Positions 1-6,909 of a DNA stretch of 64,000 bases are shown here, one piece after another. The position numbers and the translations under genes were made by a program. The number at the start of each line of letters is the position of its first letter. The first letter of the stretch is position 1. The DNA comes from Prochlorococcus sp. MIT 1223 (GTDB lineage Bacteria; Cyanobacteriota; Cyanobacteriia; PCC-6307; Cyanobiaceae), in assembly GCF_034092465.1 (NCBI RefSeq), contig NZ_CP139303.1, positions 1,578,865 to 1,642,864 of the forward strand, in the 5' to 3' direction. The notes beneath the pieces were generated by a model. The model did not search any database and was not told the origin of the DNA. It worked only from the letters and a program-made list of their open reading frames with translations.

Positions 1-357
1 GTTTATGATCTCTTGATTATTTTTCAAGCTACAAAGGTTGATACAGATTTAATTTTAAGACATATACTGCTATTATTCCTTCTCTTGATTGAATTTATAC
101 AAGATTTGCCTAATTTGATTTCTTTAAAAACTGAGGATCTAGATGGTAGATTAATTTCAAATTCAGTAAACTCTTTTTCTAATGAATCAGAAAATATTAA
201 ATTTGACGAAAGAAAAAATATTTTAATGAAAAAGAAAAATATTGAATTGAAAAGATTATTAAGGGGAGTGCCTAAGATTTCCCGTTTAAATAAAAATCAA
301 TTAGTTAATAAAGTATTAATGATGGAGTTTCGGAAATACTATCCAGACTCAGTTTAA
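1..357 (+). CDS. hypothetical protein, 5' end outside the window
   Basis: The reading frame is open from base 1, so the true start probably lies upstream; a TTG at 13 is the first usable start inside the window but has no clear ribosome binding site. The visible part begins with a leucine/isoleucine-rich stretch and ends in a basic segment with many lysines and asparagines (KKKNIELKRLLRGVPK), followed by a tail ending in YYPDSV. I do not recognise a family. The base composition matches the neighbours and no partner gene is visible. The protein is real only if the frame continues upstream. Confidence 0.5.
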   Translation, partial: VYDLLIIFQATKVDTDLILRHILLLFLLLIEFIQDLPNLISLKTEDLDGRLISNSVNSFSNESENIKFDERKNILMKKKNIELKRLLRGVPKISRLNKNQLVNKVLMMEFRKYYPDSV

Positions 358-448
358 CTTATTGATCTTTTCGTATTAACTATATTAAACTCGTTAAAAC
401 TGAGGATTTTAATTAATAATACAATAATTTGAATATATAAAATACTAT

Positions 449-892
449 ATGAACCGACTGATTGAAGAACAGTTAATATATGTATTAACTAAAAAAATTT
501 TTCAATCGCAAGACTTGCAACTTTATCTGATGGAACTATCTCCGGAACAATTCGCAAAGAAATGTCGTGATGAGGCATTAAGAAAATATCAAGATGAGCA
601 GCAGAAATTTGCATTGCAAATGATGACTATGGGGTATTACAAAATTAAATCACTACTTAGTGAGTCAGGATTAAAAAAAGTTTCTGAGATTGATCACAGA
701 AGGGAGCTCGACCTTGAGTTTAATAAGGAACTGAGTCAAAAGATTTGGGAAAGCACCGAAGAGGCTTGGAGTGCAGCCCTTGGTCAGCTAATTATTAAAA
801 TTTCAGATGTTTACGGTTTGAAAGTTGGATATGATATAAGAGCTGAATTACCTAATGAAGAAGATGATAATAAGTTAGACTTCTATGTTTAA
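449..892 (+). CDS. conserved hypothetical protein (147 aa)
   Basis: This is a soluble, mostly helical, highly charged protein of 147 residues with no signal peptide or membrane segment. The middle (residues about 30-70) is rich in Gln, Glu and Lys and could form a coiled coil; the C-terminus is acidic (NEEDDNKLD). The ATG at 449 has no strong ribosome binding site, which is common in this window. It ends just where the convergent DUF1499 gene ends. I do not recognise the family; it looks like a Prochlorococcus lineage protein, and no function can be given. Confidence 0.6.
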   Translation: MNRLIEEQLIYVLTKKIFQSQDLQLYLMELSPEQFAKKCRDEALRKYQDEQQKFALQMMTMGYYKIKSLLSESGLKKVSEIDHRRELDLEFNKELSQKIWESTEEAWSAALGQLIIKISDVYGLKVGYDIRAELPNEEDDNKLDFYV

Positions 893-1294
893 TTATGACC
901 TGTCAACGATCAATGTCATTTTTTGACCAATATTATTAACCCTATTTTTATTTACTCCATTATCACTAATTCCTACCCTTGACTCTGATCTAATCTCTAT
1001 ATTATTATCTACTAGCATTATTTCAAGATCATCTATATATCTCATCCATCTTGTTTTTGCTTCAGCATGTAGGTAATAATTATTCTTTTCAATAATTGTA
1101 GTTCTAGGAGTTTCTTCTATTATTTTAATAGCTTCATCAAAAGCTTTTCTCGAGTCATTAACTACCCAAATTTCTTTTATACAATGAGAATGAGTTATAC
1201 ATTCTTTAAGTTGACTTTGTGCAGCTGTAGTTTTAACAGGCACTTCCATAAATATAATTAAGCAGAAAACTATTAATATTAGTAATTTACTCAT
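893..1294 (-). CDS. secreted DUF1499-family protein
   Basis: The ATG at 1294 was chosen because it starts a clean signal peptide (MSKLLILIVFCLIIFM) with a likely cleavage near TTAAQS; the frame is open further upstream but adds only polar residues ahead of it. The mature part carries the DUF1499 pattern: an AEAKTRWMRYIDDLEIML core, then IRSESRVGISDNGVNKNRV near the C-terminus. DUF1499 proteins are small, often exported, and have no established activity. At about 133 aa it is a normal length. It converges tail to tail with the 449-892 gene. The family call rests on the RY-DD-E and R-SR-G-D-G-N-R signatures only. Confidence 0.75.
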   Translation of the reverse strand: MSKLLILIVFCLIIFMEVPVKTTAAQSQLKECITHSHCIKEIWVVNDSRKAFDEAIKIIEETPRTTIIEKNNYYLHAEAKTRWMRYIDDLEIMLVDNNIEIRSESRVGISDNGVNKNRVNNIGQKMTLIVDRS

Positions 1295-1507
1295 TCTGTT
1301 TTTTTGATTTATACTAGTGTTGCAGACTCTAAACCATAATGAATGATTCAATTTTCTTTTGATCTCTTTATCTCCTGATTTCCTGTTTCTTTCTAGTTAA
1401 GGAATCAGCGCTAAAGGTTTTTTATGGCTAGCTTATTGCAAATCAATAACAATCAGGTAGGCAAACAATAAAACAGGACCTAAAAATTATAGGAACTATG
1501 AGCATCG

Positions 1508-2044
1508 ATGATGTCTGAGAAACAACAGATTATCCATTATTGGAAATTGGCTAAGCTTGTAAGGTCTTCAGAAGCAAAGATAGCTTTTTTCGATGAAAAT
1601 GAAGAAGCTTTTTACTTAGATGTTCCTCAGGGAGAAGAATTTGAAAACTGTAAATATTCTTTTTGCGAGGAGAAAGCTTTGACACCAGAGGACGCTGAGG
1701 ATCTTCAAGATAATTCTTGGGCCTCTTTCCCTAATGAATTTAAAGTATATGCTTTTGATTACTGTATTTCCGGAGGCGTTGCATATGAAGCAATTGATTC
1801 TCCAGTAACCATCGATCAGATTGTTTCTTTGGTCTCAATAGAAACTCTTAATGAAAAAATAGAAGACCAAGGTTTAATGCTTTCTGAAGCGGAGGATGAT
1901 GTGATGCTGATCTTAGAAAAGAAGTTGAAAAAATTGGGGATATCTGCCACAGAAGATGATCTTTGTGATGCAACAAAGAAATTGCTGCAGGATTTAAGAG
2001 ATTATCAAGATGACAATCACCCAGACAATATAAAAGTAGCGTAA
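1508..2044 (+). CDS. conserved hypothetical acidic protein (178 aa)
   Basis: This is a soluble acidic protein of 178 residues with no membrane segment. The N-terminal 110 residues are aromatic-rich and read like a small alpha/beta domain (IAFFDENEEAFYLDVP, then FKVYAFDYCISGG). The C-terminal third is a charged helix (MLILEKKLKKLGI) ending in a stretch rich in Asp and Asn. Two ATG codons in tandem, 1508 and 1511, are both possible starts. It runs towards the convergent photolyase gene, with 68 bases between the stops. I do not recognise the family; it appears to be a conserved picocyanobacterial protein of unknown role. Confidence 0.65.
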   Translation: MMSEKQQIIHYWKLAKLVRSSEAKIAFFDENEEAFYLDVPQGEEFENCKYSFCEEKALTPEDAEDLQDNSWASFPNEFKVYAFDYCISGGVAYEAIDSPVTIDQIVSLVSIETLNEKIEDQGLMLSEAEDDVMLILEKKLKKLGISATEDDLCDATKKLLQDLRDYQDDNHPDNIKVA

Positions 2045-2112
2045 ACATTATAAATACATTCCTAGACTTAAATTTTTTACTCATACATTTACAGTCATTA
2101 AATATACTTTTA

Positions 2113-3627
2113 CTAGGTAAGATTTGAATAAAGATCTTTGAAAAGAGATTGTTGTTCTTTATGATTAACAATTGGCGCTGGATAACCTCTTCTCTCAATA
2201 GGCAGAATCTCGCAATTGATTAAATCTTTTGGGTTTACATGAGATAACTCGGGCAACCATTTTTTGATATATCTTGCTTCAGAATCGAATTTACGTGCTT
2301 GTATTAATGGATTGAAAATCCTTAAAGGCTTTGTGTCCATTCCACTGCTTGCGCTCCATTGCCATCCTCCATTATTAGCTGCAATATCGCCATCTACTAG
2401 TTTTTCCATGAAATATTTTTCTCCTATCCTCCAATCACAAATCAGGTCTTTAACTAAAAACGAAGCAACAATCATCCTACAGCGATTATGCATCCAACCA
2501 GTTGTATTAAGTTGTCGCATTGCTGCATCTACAATTGGATATCCAGTTAATCCATCCATCCATGAATTAAAATTATTAGTATTATTATCCCAAGGAAAAT
2601 TTTTCCATTTCTTTCTAAAAGGACCTTTTTCAAGTTCAGGAAATAAAAATAGACAATGTTGATAAAACTCTCTCCAAATTAATTCTTTCTCCCAAGTATT
2701 TACTGATATAACTTCTAATTCATTCCTCCTATGTAAAGCAATTGACTTGGCATTATTCATTGCTTCCCAAGCTACTCTTGGGCTTAAAGTTCCAGTTGAA
2801 AGTGCTGCACTTATAAAAGAAGTTCCTTGTATTATTGGTAGATCTCGATTCCTATTATATTTATATATTCCCGAATTATTATTGATATTGATTTCATTCT
2901 CAAGTTCAGATAAACTACAAAATAACTTTAGTTGTTCATTTGCGCCTTCCTCCCCTGGCTTACAAGGGCATAAGGATACTTTTTTAGCTTCTATATTATA
3001 AATTTTTTGTGGAATATCTTTTAAAAGGTTGGCTTGGTTAAAGAGTTTGAAATTCTTTTTAAAAAGAATTTTTAGATCAAGCTTGATTAGATTTTTTGGT
3101 TGATTAACAACAAATATTTGATTGACTTCATTTTTTTTATTTATAAGCTCTTTCTTCCATTTTGATGAAAAAGGAGTATAAACTTTGAAATTTGTATGTG
3201 TATTTGTTTTTATGACACCGGGTTCGATTAATAAATGATCCCAATACTCATAAAATATTACTCCATTCCGATTTATTACTTCTTTTAATTCCCTATCTCG
3301 TTCTCTTGAATAAAAATCAATATCTTTATTGCATGTAATAGCTTTAGCATTAACTGCTTTGCAAAGTATTGGAAGTACTTTTATAGGATCCCCTTTTAAG
3401 AGTAATAACTCACTTCCAGCCTTCCTCCAACTTTGCTGAAGCTCTTTGAGGCTTTCAAGAATAAACCAAGCCCTGGATGTGGACATGGTTGATGGATTAA
3501 ATATTTTCTGGTCAAATACATAGACTCCAGTGATAGATTTAGTTTTTTCTGCAGCTTTGAGTAGTCCTATATTGTCTCTTATCCTAAGATCTTTTCTATG
3601 CCAGAAAAGATCACATTCGAAAGACAT
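2113..3627 (-). CDS. phrB: deoxyribodipyrimidine photolyase (class I CPD photolyase)
   Basis: This enzyme uses blue or near-UV light to split cyclobutane pyrimidine dimers in DNA. It has an N-terminal antenna-binding Rossmann domain opening with LFWHRKDLRIRDN (residues 7-19), and a helical FAD-binding C-terminal domain with GWMHNRCRMIVASFLVKDL and NNGGWQWSASSGMDTKP (about 418-434). The latter holds the tryptophan used for FAD photoreduction. At 504 aa it is a little longer than the E. coli enzyme; the extra length lies in a Lys/Asn-rich middle. Such repair suits a surface-exposed phototroph. The C-terminal signature matches CPD photolyase better than cryptochrome-DASH. It is transcribed alone, divergent from the 3836 gene. 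Confidence 0.96.
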   Translation of the reverse strand: MSFECDLFWHRKDLRIRDNIGLLKAAEKTKSITGVYVFDQKIFNPSTMSTSRAWFILESLKELQQSWRKAGSELLLLKGDPIKVLPILCKAVNAKAITCNKDIDFYSRERDRELKEVINRNGVIFYEYWDHLLIEPGVIKTNTHTNFKVYTPFSSKWKKELINKKNEVNQIFVVNQPKNLIKLDLKILFKKNFKLFNQANLLKDIPQKIYNIEAKKVSLCPCKPGEEGANEQLKLFCSLSELENEININNNSGIYKYNRNRDLPIIQGTSFISAALSTGTLSPRVAWEAMNNAKSIALHRRNELEVISVNTWEKELIWREFYQHCLFLFPELEKGPFRKKWKNFPWDNNTNNFNSWMDGLTGYPIVDAAMRQLNTTGWMHNRCRMIVASFLVKDLICDWRIGEKYFMEKLVDGDIAANNGGWQWSASSGMDTKPLRIFNPLIQARKFDSEARYIKKWLPELSHVNPKDLINCEILPIERRGYPAPIVNHKEQQSLFKDLYSNLT

Positions 3628-3835
3628 TTGAATTACACAGGGCTAAATTATTTGGTTTTGAACCAAGTCTTTGTTATAGCTAATAAATTAGAAATTGGGT
3701 TTATTGTACGAGTCTCGAATTAAATGTCGAGATTCTTTATACTTTCAATGAGTTTTATCATTAAATACCTCTATCCTTTTTCGTTTGATGTTCATTTAAG
3801 TATTACCATGGATATATGAATAGATTATTTGCCTT

Positions 3836-4081
3836 ATGCCGGAAGAGAAAAATACTTCAAAAGTATTTAAAGATTACATAGATAAGTTTCTTGTTGCCAA
3901 CTTATTTCTAATAATTCTAGGATTTTTCTTCTTTATATTTTCAGTTGTAGCCTTTTTAAATGGTTTTGAAGCACCATTTAATTTATTCCAAAGTTTATGG
4001 TTCCCTTTGTTTATTCCTGCATTAAGTACTTTCTTTACAGCAATCTTAGTCTTATTTGCTTTGGATAGACTTAATAATTAG
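3836..4081 (+). CDS. small two-helix membrane protein
   Basis: This 81-residue protein has two strong hydrophobic segments: about residues 20-43 (LFLIILGFFFFIFSVVAF) and 53-75 (WFPLFIPALSTFFTAILVLF). A polar N-terminus (MPEEKNTSKVFKDYIDK) precedes them and a short connector holds Gly and Phe. The overall shape is an inner- or thylakoid-membrane hairpin with both ends probably cytoplasmic. The gene is divergent from photolyase and stands alone. No family is recognised. It is typical of the many small membrane proteins of picocyanobacteria. Confidence 0.65.
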   Translation: MPEEKNTSKVFKDYIDKFLVANLFLIILGFFFFIFSVVAFLNGFEAPFNLFQSLWFPLFIPALSTFFTAILVLFALDRLNN

Positions 4082-4216
4082 GCTAGCTTGTGATTCAACT
4101 ATCTTTAAACAACTAATTGTATTTATGATAGTTCTATATAATCTTTCACATACTTATGACAAGGTTTATCAAGACTAATCTGATTAAATAGAATTATATC
4201 TATAGACTTTTCTGAT

Positions 4217-4489
4217 ATGGCTTTTTCAGGACCCGATGCGATTGATCAAGCAATTAAAGTTGGCTTAGATCTTGATGGATCTCCAATACCCGAAAAAATG
4301 CTAACTCTCTACAAAGAGGTTATGGAAAAGGAAAATCTAAGAAAAAGAACCGGAGTTAAAAAATCAATGCGAAATAGAATTGTTCGCACTGGTTCCAAGC
4401 ACTTTGATCAGTCGAGTCTTGATCAAAGATTAAAAGAGGCCGGTTGGGATGGCCTTTCATCTAAAGAAATTGGATTTTTCTTTGGCTAG
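4217..4489 (+). CDS. conserved hypothetical basic protein (90 aa)
   Basis: This is a 90-residue soluble protein with a neutral N-terminal third (MAFSGPDAIDQAIKVGLDLD) and a basic middle (ENLRKRTGVKKSMRNRIVRT) that could touch nucleic acid. The C-terminal part, SSLDQRLKEAGWDGLSSKEI, resembles a short helix-turn-helix-like pair of helices. It starts at a clear ATG. It lies upstream of the first pcb gene but is separated from it by a 353-base gap, so it is unlikely to share a transcript. No function is known to me; the basic patch is the only visible hint. Confidence 0.65.
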   Translation: MAFSGPDAIDQAIKVGLDLDGSPIPEKMLTLYKEVMEKENLRKRTGVKKSMRNRIVRTGSKHFDQSSLDQRLKEAGWDGLSSKEIGFFFG

Positions 4490-4842
4490 GCAAAATATTC
4501 CATCATCATCCATCTACTGAAATTATGAATTGATTAAAATCTTTCCCATTTATGTTGAATTGATTAACTAATTAACTTCTTGTAACTTTTGGAAGGAAAA
4601 CTCAAAATTTAAATATAAGCGGTTTTTTTAGAGGTTCGATGTCCTAAGAGATAAGTATAAGTATTTGCAATGACAGGGTTTATAAGATTTATTTCTTGGT
4701 TTGCTACCTTGCATTAGTGAACATAAATCGCTTCTAGTAGACCGGTAATTTATATCAGTCATTAAGGATGCTGAAATGTTTGGTTTGCAAGCTGAAAAAG
4801 AGCTGTAATCTCTATATCGATTTGCGAGTGAACTTTTAACTT
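4490..4842 (+). promoter_or_regulatory. pcb upstream region without a gene
   Basis: The 353 bases before the first pcb gene hold no convincing reading frame on either strand. The DNA is A+T-rich with a direct near-repeat around GAATTGATTAA (about 4530-4565) and T/A-rich hexamers such as TATAAG near 4650-4690 that could serve as -10 elements. There is no obvious Shine-Dalgarno sequence in front of the pcb ATG. The likely content is the pcb promoter and a long leader. This is inference, as no promoter was mapped. Confidence 0.3.
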
Positions 4843-5919
4843 ATGCAAACCTACGGAAATCCAGACGTCACCTATGGGTGGTGGGCTGGTAATGCAGGTG
4901 TAACCAATCGTGCTGGGAAATTCATTGCAGCACACGCCGCTCATACCGGTTTAATTGCTTTCGCCTGCGGTGCAAGCACAATTTGGGAAATGTCTCGCTT
5001 TGACCCATCTATTGCAATGGGCCATCAAAGTTCGATTTTCCTTGCCCATCTTGCTTCAATGGGTATTGGTTTTGATCAAGCAGGAGTATGGACTGGCGAG
5101 AACGTTGTTTCTGTAGCCGTTGTTCATTTGATTGCTTCAATGGTTTATGCGGGTGGAGCACTTGCCCACTCATTGCTTTTTGATGGTGATTTGGCTGATG
5201 GCCCAGTCCCTACTACTAAAAAGTTCAAACTCGAATGGAATAATCCTGATAATCAAACTTTTATTCTTGGCCATCACCTCCTTTTCTTTGGGGTAGCAAA
5301 CATTTGGTTTGTTGAATGGGCGAGAATTCATGGAATCTATGACCCTGCAATAGATGCTGTTCGTCAGGTTGAATACAACTTGAATTTGAACGCTATCTGG
5401 AGTCATCAATTTGATTTTTTATCAATAGATAGCCTCGAAGATGTTATGGGAGGTCACGCTTTCCTTGCTTTTGCTCAAATTGCTGGTGGTGCTCATCACA
5501 TTGCAACAAAAATGGGCTCAGGCTTGTTAGGTGAATACACAACATTCAAAGGTTCGAAAGTTCTATCAGCTGAAGGGATTCTTTCCTTCTCTCTAGCCGG
5601 CATAGGTTGGATGGCAATTGTTGCAGCATTTTGGTGTGCACAGAACACAACTGTTTATCCTGAAGCTTGGTATGGAGAGCCATTAGCCCTCAAATTTGGA
5701 ATCTCTCCTTATTGGGTTGATACAGGAGATGTTTCAGATTGCACTTCATTCTTAGGACATACAACTAGAGCTGCTCTAACAAACGTTCACTATTACTTTG
5801 GCTTCTTCTTTATTCAAGGACACCTATGGCACGCAATACGCGCTTTAGGGTTCGACTTTAGAAGTGTTACCAGAGCAATTAGTAACCTTGATAATGCAAG
5901 AGTTACGCTTGAAGGTTAA
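4843..5919 (+). CDS. pcb: Pcb divinyl-chlorophyll a/b light-harvesting protein (first copy)
   Basis: Pcb proteins are six-helix thylakoid antenna proteins of the CP43/IsiA family that bind divinyl chlorophyll a and b and feed the photosystems. This copy has 358 aa, the usual Pcb length, and lacks the large lumenal loop of CP43. It starts with the family N-terminus MQTYGNPDVTYGWWAGNAG and carries several conserved chlorophyll-ligand histidines, for example in AAHAAHTGL, MGHQSSIFLAHL, LGHHLLFFG and HYYFGFFFIQGHLWHA. The C-terminus (RVTLEG) differs from the copy at 6910. Whether it serves photosystem I or II cannot be told from sequence alone. A strong terminator follows. Two internal tracts are almost base-identical to the second copy. 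Confidence 0.95.
   Translation: MQTYGNPDVTYGWWAGNAGVTNRAGKFIAAHAAHTGLIAFACGASTIWEMSRFDPSIAMGHQSSIFLAHLASMGIGFDQAGVWTGENVVSVAVVHLIASMVYAGGALAHSLLFDGDLADGPVPTTKKFKLEWNNPDNQTFILGHHLLFFGVANIWFVEWARIHGIYDPAIDAVRQVEYNLNLNAIWSHQFDFLSIDSLEDVMGGHAFLAFAQIAGGAHHIATKMGSGLLGEYTTFKGSKVLSAEGILSFSLAGIGWMAIVAAFWCAQNTTVYPEAWYGEPLALKFGISPYWVDTGDVSDCTSFLGHTTRAALTNVHYYFGFFFIQGHLWHAIRALGFDFRSVTRAISNLDNARVTLEG
5256..5453 (+). repeat. pcb conversion tract A, copy 1
   Basis: This 198-base segment matches 7326-7523 at all but one base (G at 5359 against A at 7429), while the flanking parts of the two pcb genes differ at many synonymous sites. It encodes the block from about LGHHLLFFG to DVMGG. The pattern is best explained by recent gene conversion between the paralogues. 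Confidence 0.85.
5590..5660 (+). repeat. pcb conversion tract B, copy 1
   Basis: This 71-base segment is identical to 7645-7715. It encodes the stretch around LAGIGWMAIVAAFWCAQNTT. Sequence on both sides differs between the two genes, including at third codon positions. Confidence 0.85.
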
Positions 5920-5938
5920 TTAAGCTTCGAACGACAAG

Positions 5939-5975
5939 AATAAAAAAACCTCGTATTAATGCGAGGTTTTTTTAT
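5939..5975 (+). terminator. bidirectional rho-independent terminator after pcb
   Basis: A CCTCG/CGAGG stem with a 7- to 8-base loop is flanked by A7 on the left and T7 on the right, so it can stop both the pcb transcript and the convergent Nif11-peptide transcript. Confidence 0.9.
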
Positions 5976-6005
5976 TCTTCTTTTTTTTATTGAAAACTTA
6001 GAGAT

Positions 6006-6188
6006 TTATTTCTCCCCCCAACGTTCTCCGATTTCAAATCCCCAAGATTTGGCAAGATCAACTACTTCCTGGTGATTGGAACAAGATGCTAATCGTTCTT
6101 TTCTCTCGGCAGATTTTTCTATTGACTCAATCATTTTTTTTAAACTATTAACTTTTTTGATGAATTTCTGGAGATCTTGTTCTGACAT
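6006..6188 (-). CDS. Nif11-domain peptide
   Basis: This 60-residue protein matches the Nif11 leader-peptide domain: MSEQDLQKFIKKVNS at the N-terminus, a charged helix, then HQEVVDLAKSWGFEI where the family usually shows EVVAIAKEAGF. Nif11 domains occur in nitrogen-fixer proteins of unknown role and as leaders of ribosomally made modified peptides, including the prochlorosin-type leaders of some marine picocyanobacteria. Here the domain fills almost the whole protein: no double-glycine cleavage site and no Cys/Ser/Thr-rich core peptide follow it, and no modifying enzyme lies nearby. The ATG at 6188 gives the standard domain start; an in-frame TTG nine bases upstream is less likely. It converges on the pcb terminator. 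Confidence 0.75.
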   Translation of the reverse strand: MSEQDLQKFIKKVNSLKKMIESIEKSAERKERLASCSNHQEVVDLAKSWGFEIGERWGEK

Positions 6189-6262
6189 TTGGATCAATTT
6201 GATGGGTGATTTATGACTTAATAGTTTTATAGGTTTATTATTAGAAAAATAAATTTAAAATA

Positions 6263-6520
6263 GTGGGCACAAGTAAAAAAGACGAAGCTAAAACTATTCT
6301 TCGGTTTATCAGAGAGGAGCTCAGATATCTTGATGAAGACTTACGTAATGATGGATTGCTTCCTGAAGTGACATCTTTGAGATCAATTTATGAGCAGTTA
6401 TCTGCATTACATGATTCGATAGAAGGAAAGCCTAAAAAAGTTTTTAAGCCTGATGGGGACAAAGGTAAAAAAATCAATAATGAAACTGAAAAATCTCAGA
6501 AGAAGAATAAGTCTATTTGA
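6263..6520 (+). CDS. hypothetical charged protein (85 aa), GTG start
   Basis: This is a soluble 85-residue protein with an N-terminal helical part (AKTILRFIREELRYLDEDLR, then LLPEVTSLRSIYEQLSALHD) and a lysine-rich disordered tail (KKVFKPDGDKGKKINN onward). The start appears to be GTG. The stop codon is immediately followed by the ATG of the tiny membrane protein at 6521, so the two may be translated together. No family is recognised. Helix followed by basic tail suggests a small binding or adaptor protein, which is inference. Confidence 0.55.
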   Translation: MGTSKKDEAKTILRFIREELRYLDEDLRNDGLLPEVTSLRSIYEQLSALHDSIEGKPKKVFKPDGDKGKKINNETEKSQKKNKSI

Positions 6521-6631
6521 ATGAAAAACAAAACACCACGCCCTGCTTGGATGAATTGGGCTTATCTCGCAATATTCATATATTCAAGTTGGTTTTTAGC
6601 AACTGCTTGGTCCCACCAGTTAGGGCAATGA
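6521..6631 (+). CDS. possible 36-residue single-helix membrane protein
   Basis: An ATG directly follows the stop of the preceding gene and opens a 36-codon frame. It has a basic N-terminus (MKNKTPRPAW), one membrane helix (MNWAYLAIFIYSSWFLATAW) and a short polar end (SHQLGQ). The size and layout resemble the small one-helix subunits of cyanobacterial membrane complexes, but it matches none of the Psb, Psa or Pet peptides I know. An overlapping opposite-strand frame (6562-6768) has no such organisation and was rejected. Confidence 0.5.
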   Translation: MKNKTPRPAWMNWAYLAIFIYSSWFLATAWSHQLGQ

Positions 6632-6909
6632 ATATCAATTTCGTTGAATTTGATATTGGTGGAATTCCTTTCAATACTTGAAAATTTGACTCTGACCATA
6701 ATTAAACAAAATAAATTTATTCTTTCGATAAAACCGTTTAAAATTTTCAGCTTGTCAATTTTTTCCAACTTGCCTTAGAAAAAAACTGTTGCAAAAAGAT
6801 TGAATTTAATACTTTAAGTAATCTTTTTACGGTTGCTAAAGCTTTTGTTTCTTAATTGGAAATTGATTGTAGTCTTCACTAAGTATTGCAGTCTTGCGCT
6901 TTCTAATTT

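Noticed and set aside
2264-2662. Plus-strand frame of 132 codons inside the photolyase gene
   Set aside because: It lies opposite the most conserved FAD-binding part of photolyase.
3706-3740. Small inverted repeat TCTCGA/TCGAGA between photolyase and the 3836 gene
   Set aside because: The stem is only six to nine pairs in a divergent promoter area, without a T-run; it is too weak to call an operator or terminator.
6562-6768. Minus-strand frame of 68 codons
   Set aside because: It overlaps the more plausible 36-codon membrane protein on the plus strand, shows no organised domain and has unusual composition.
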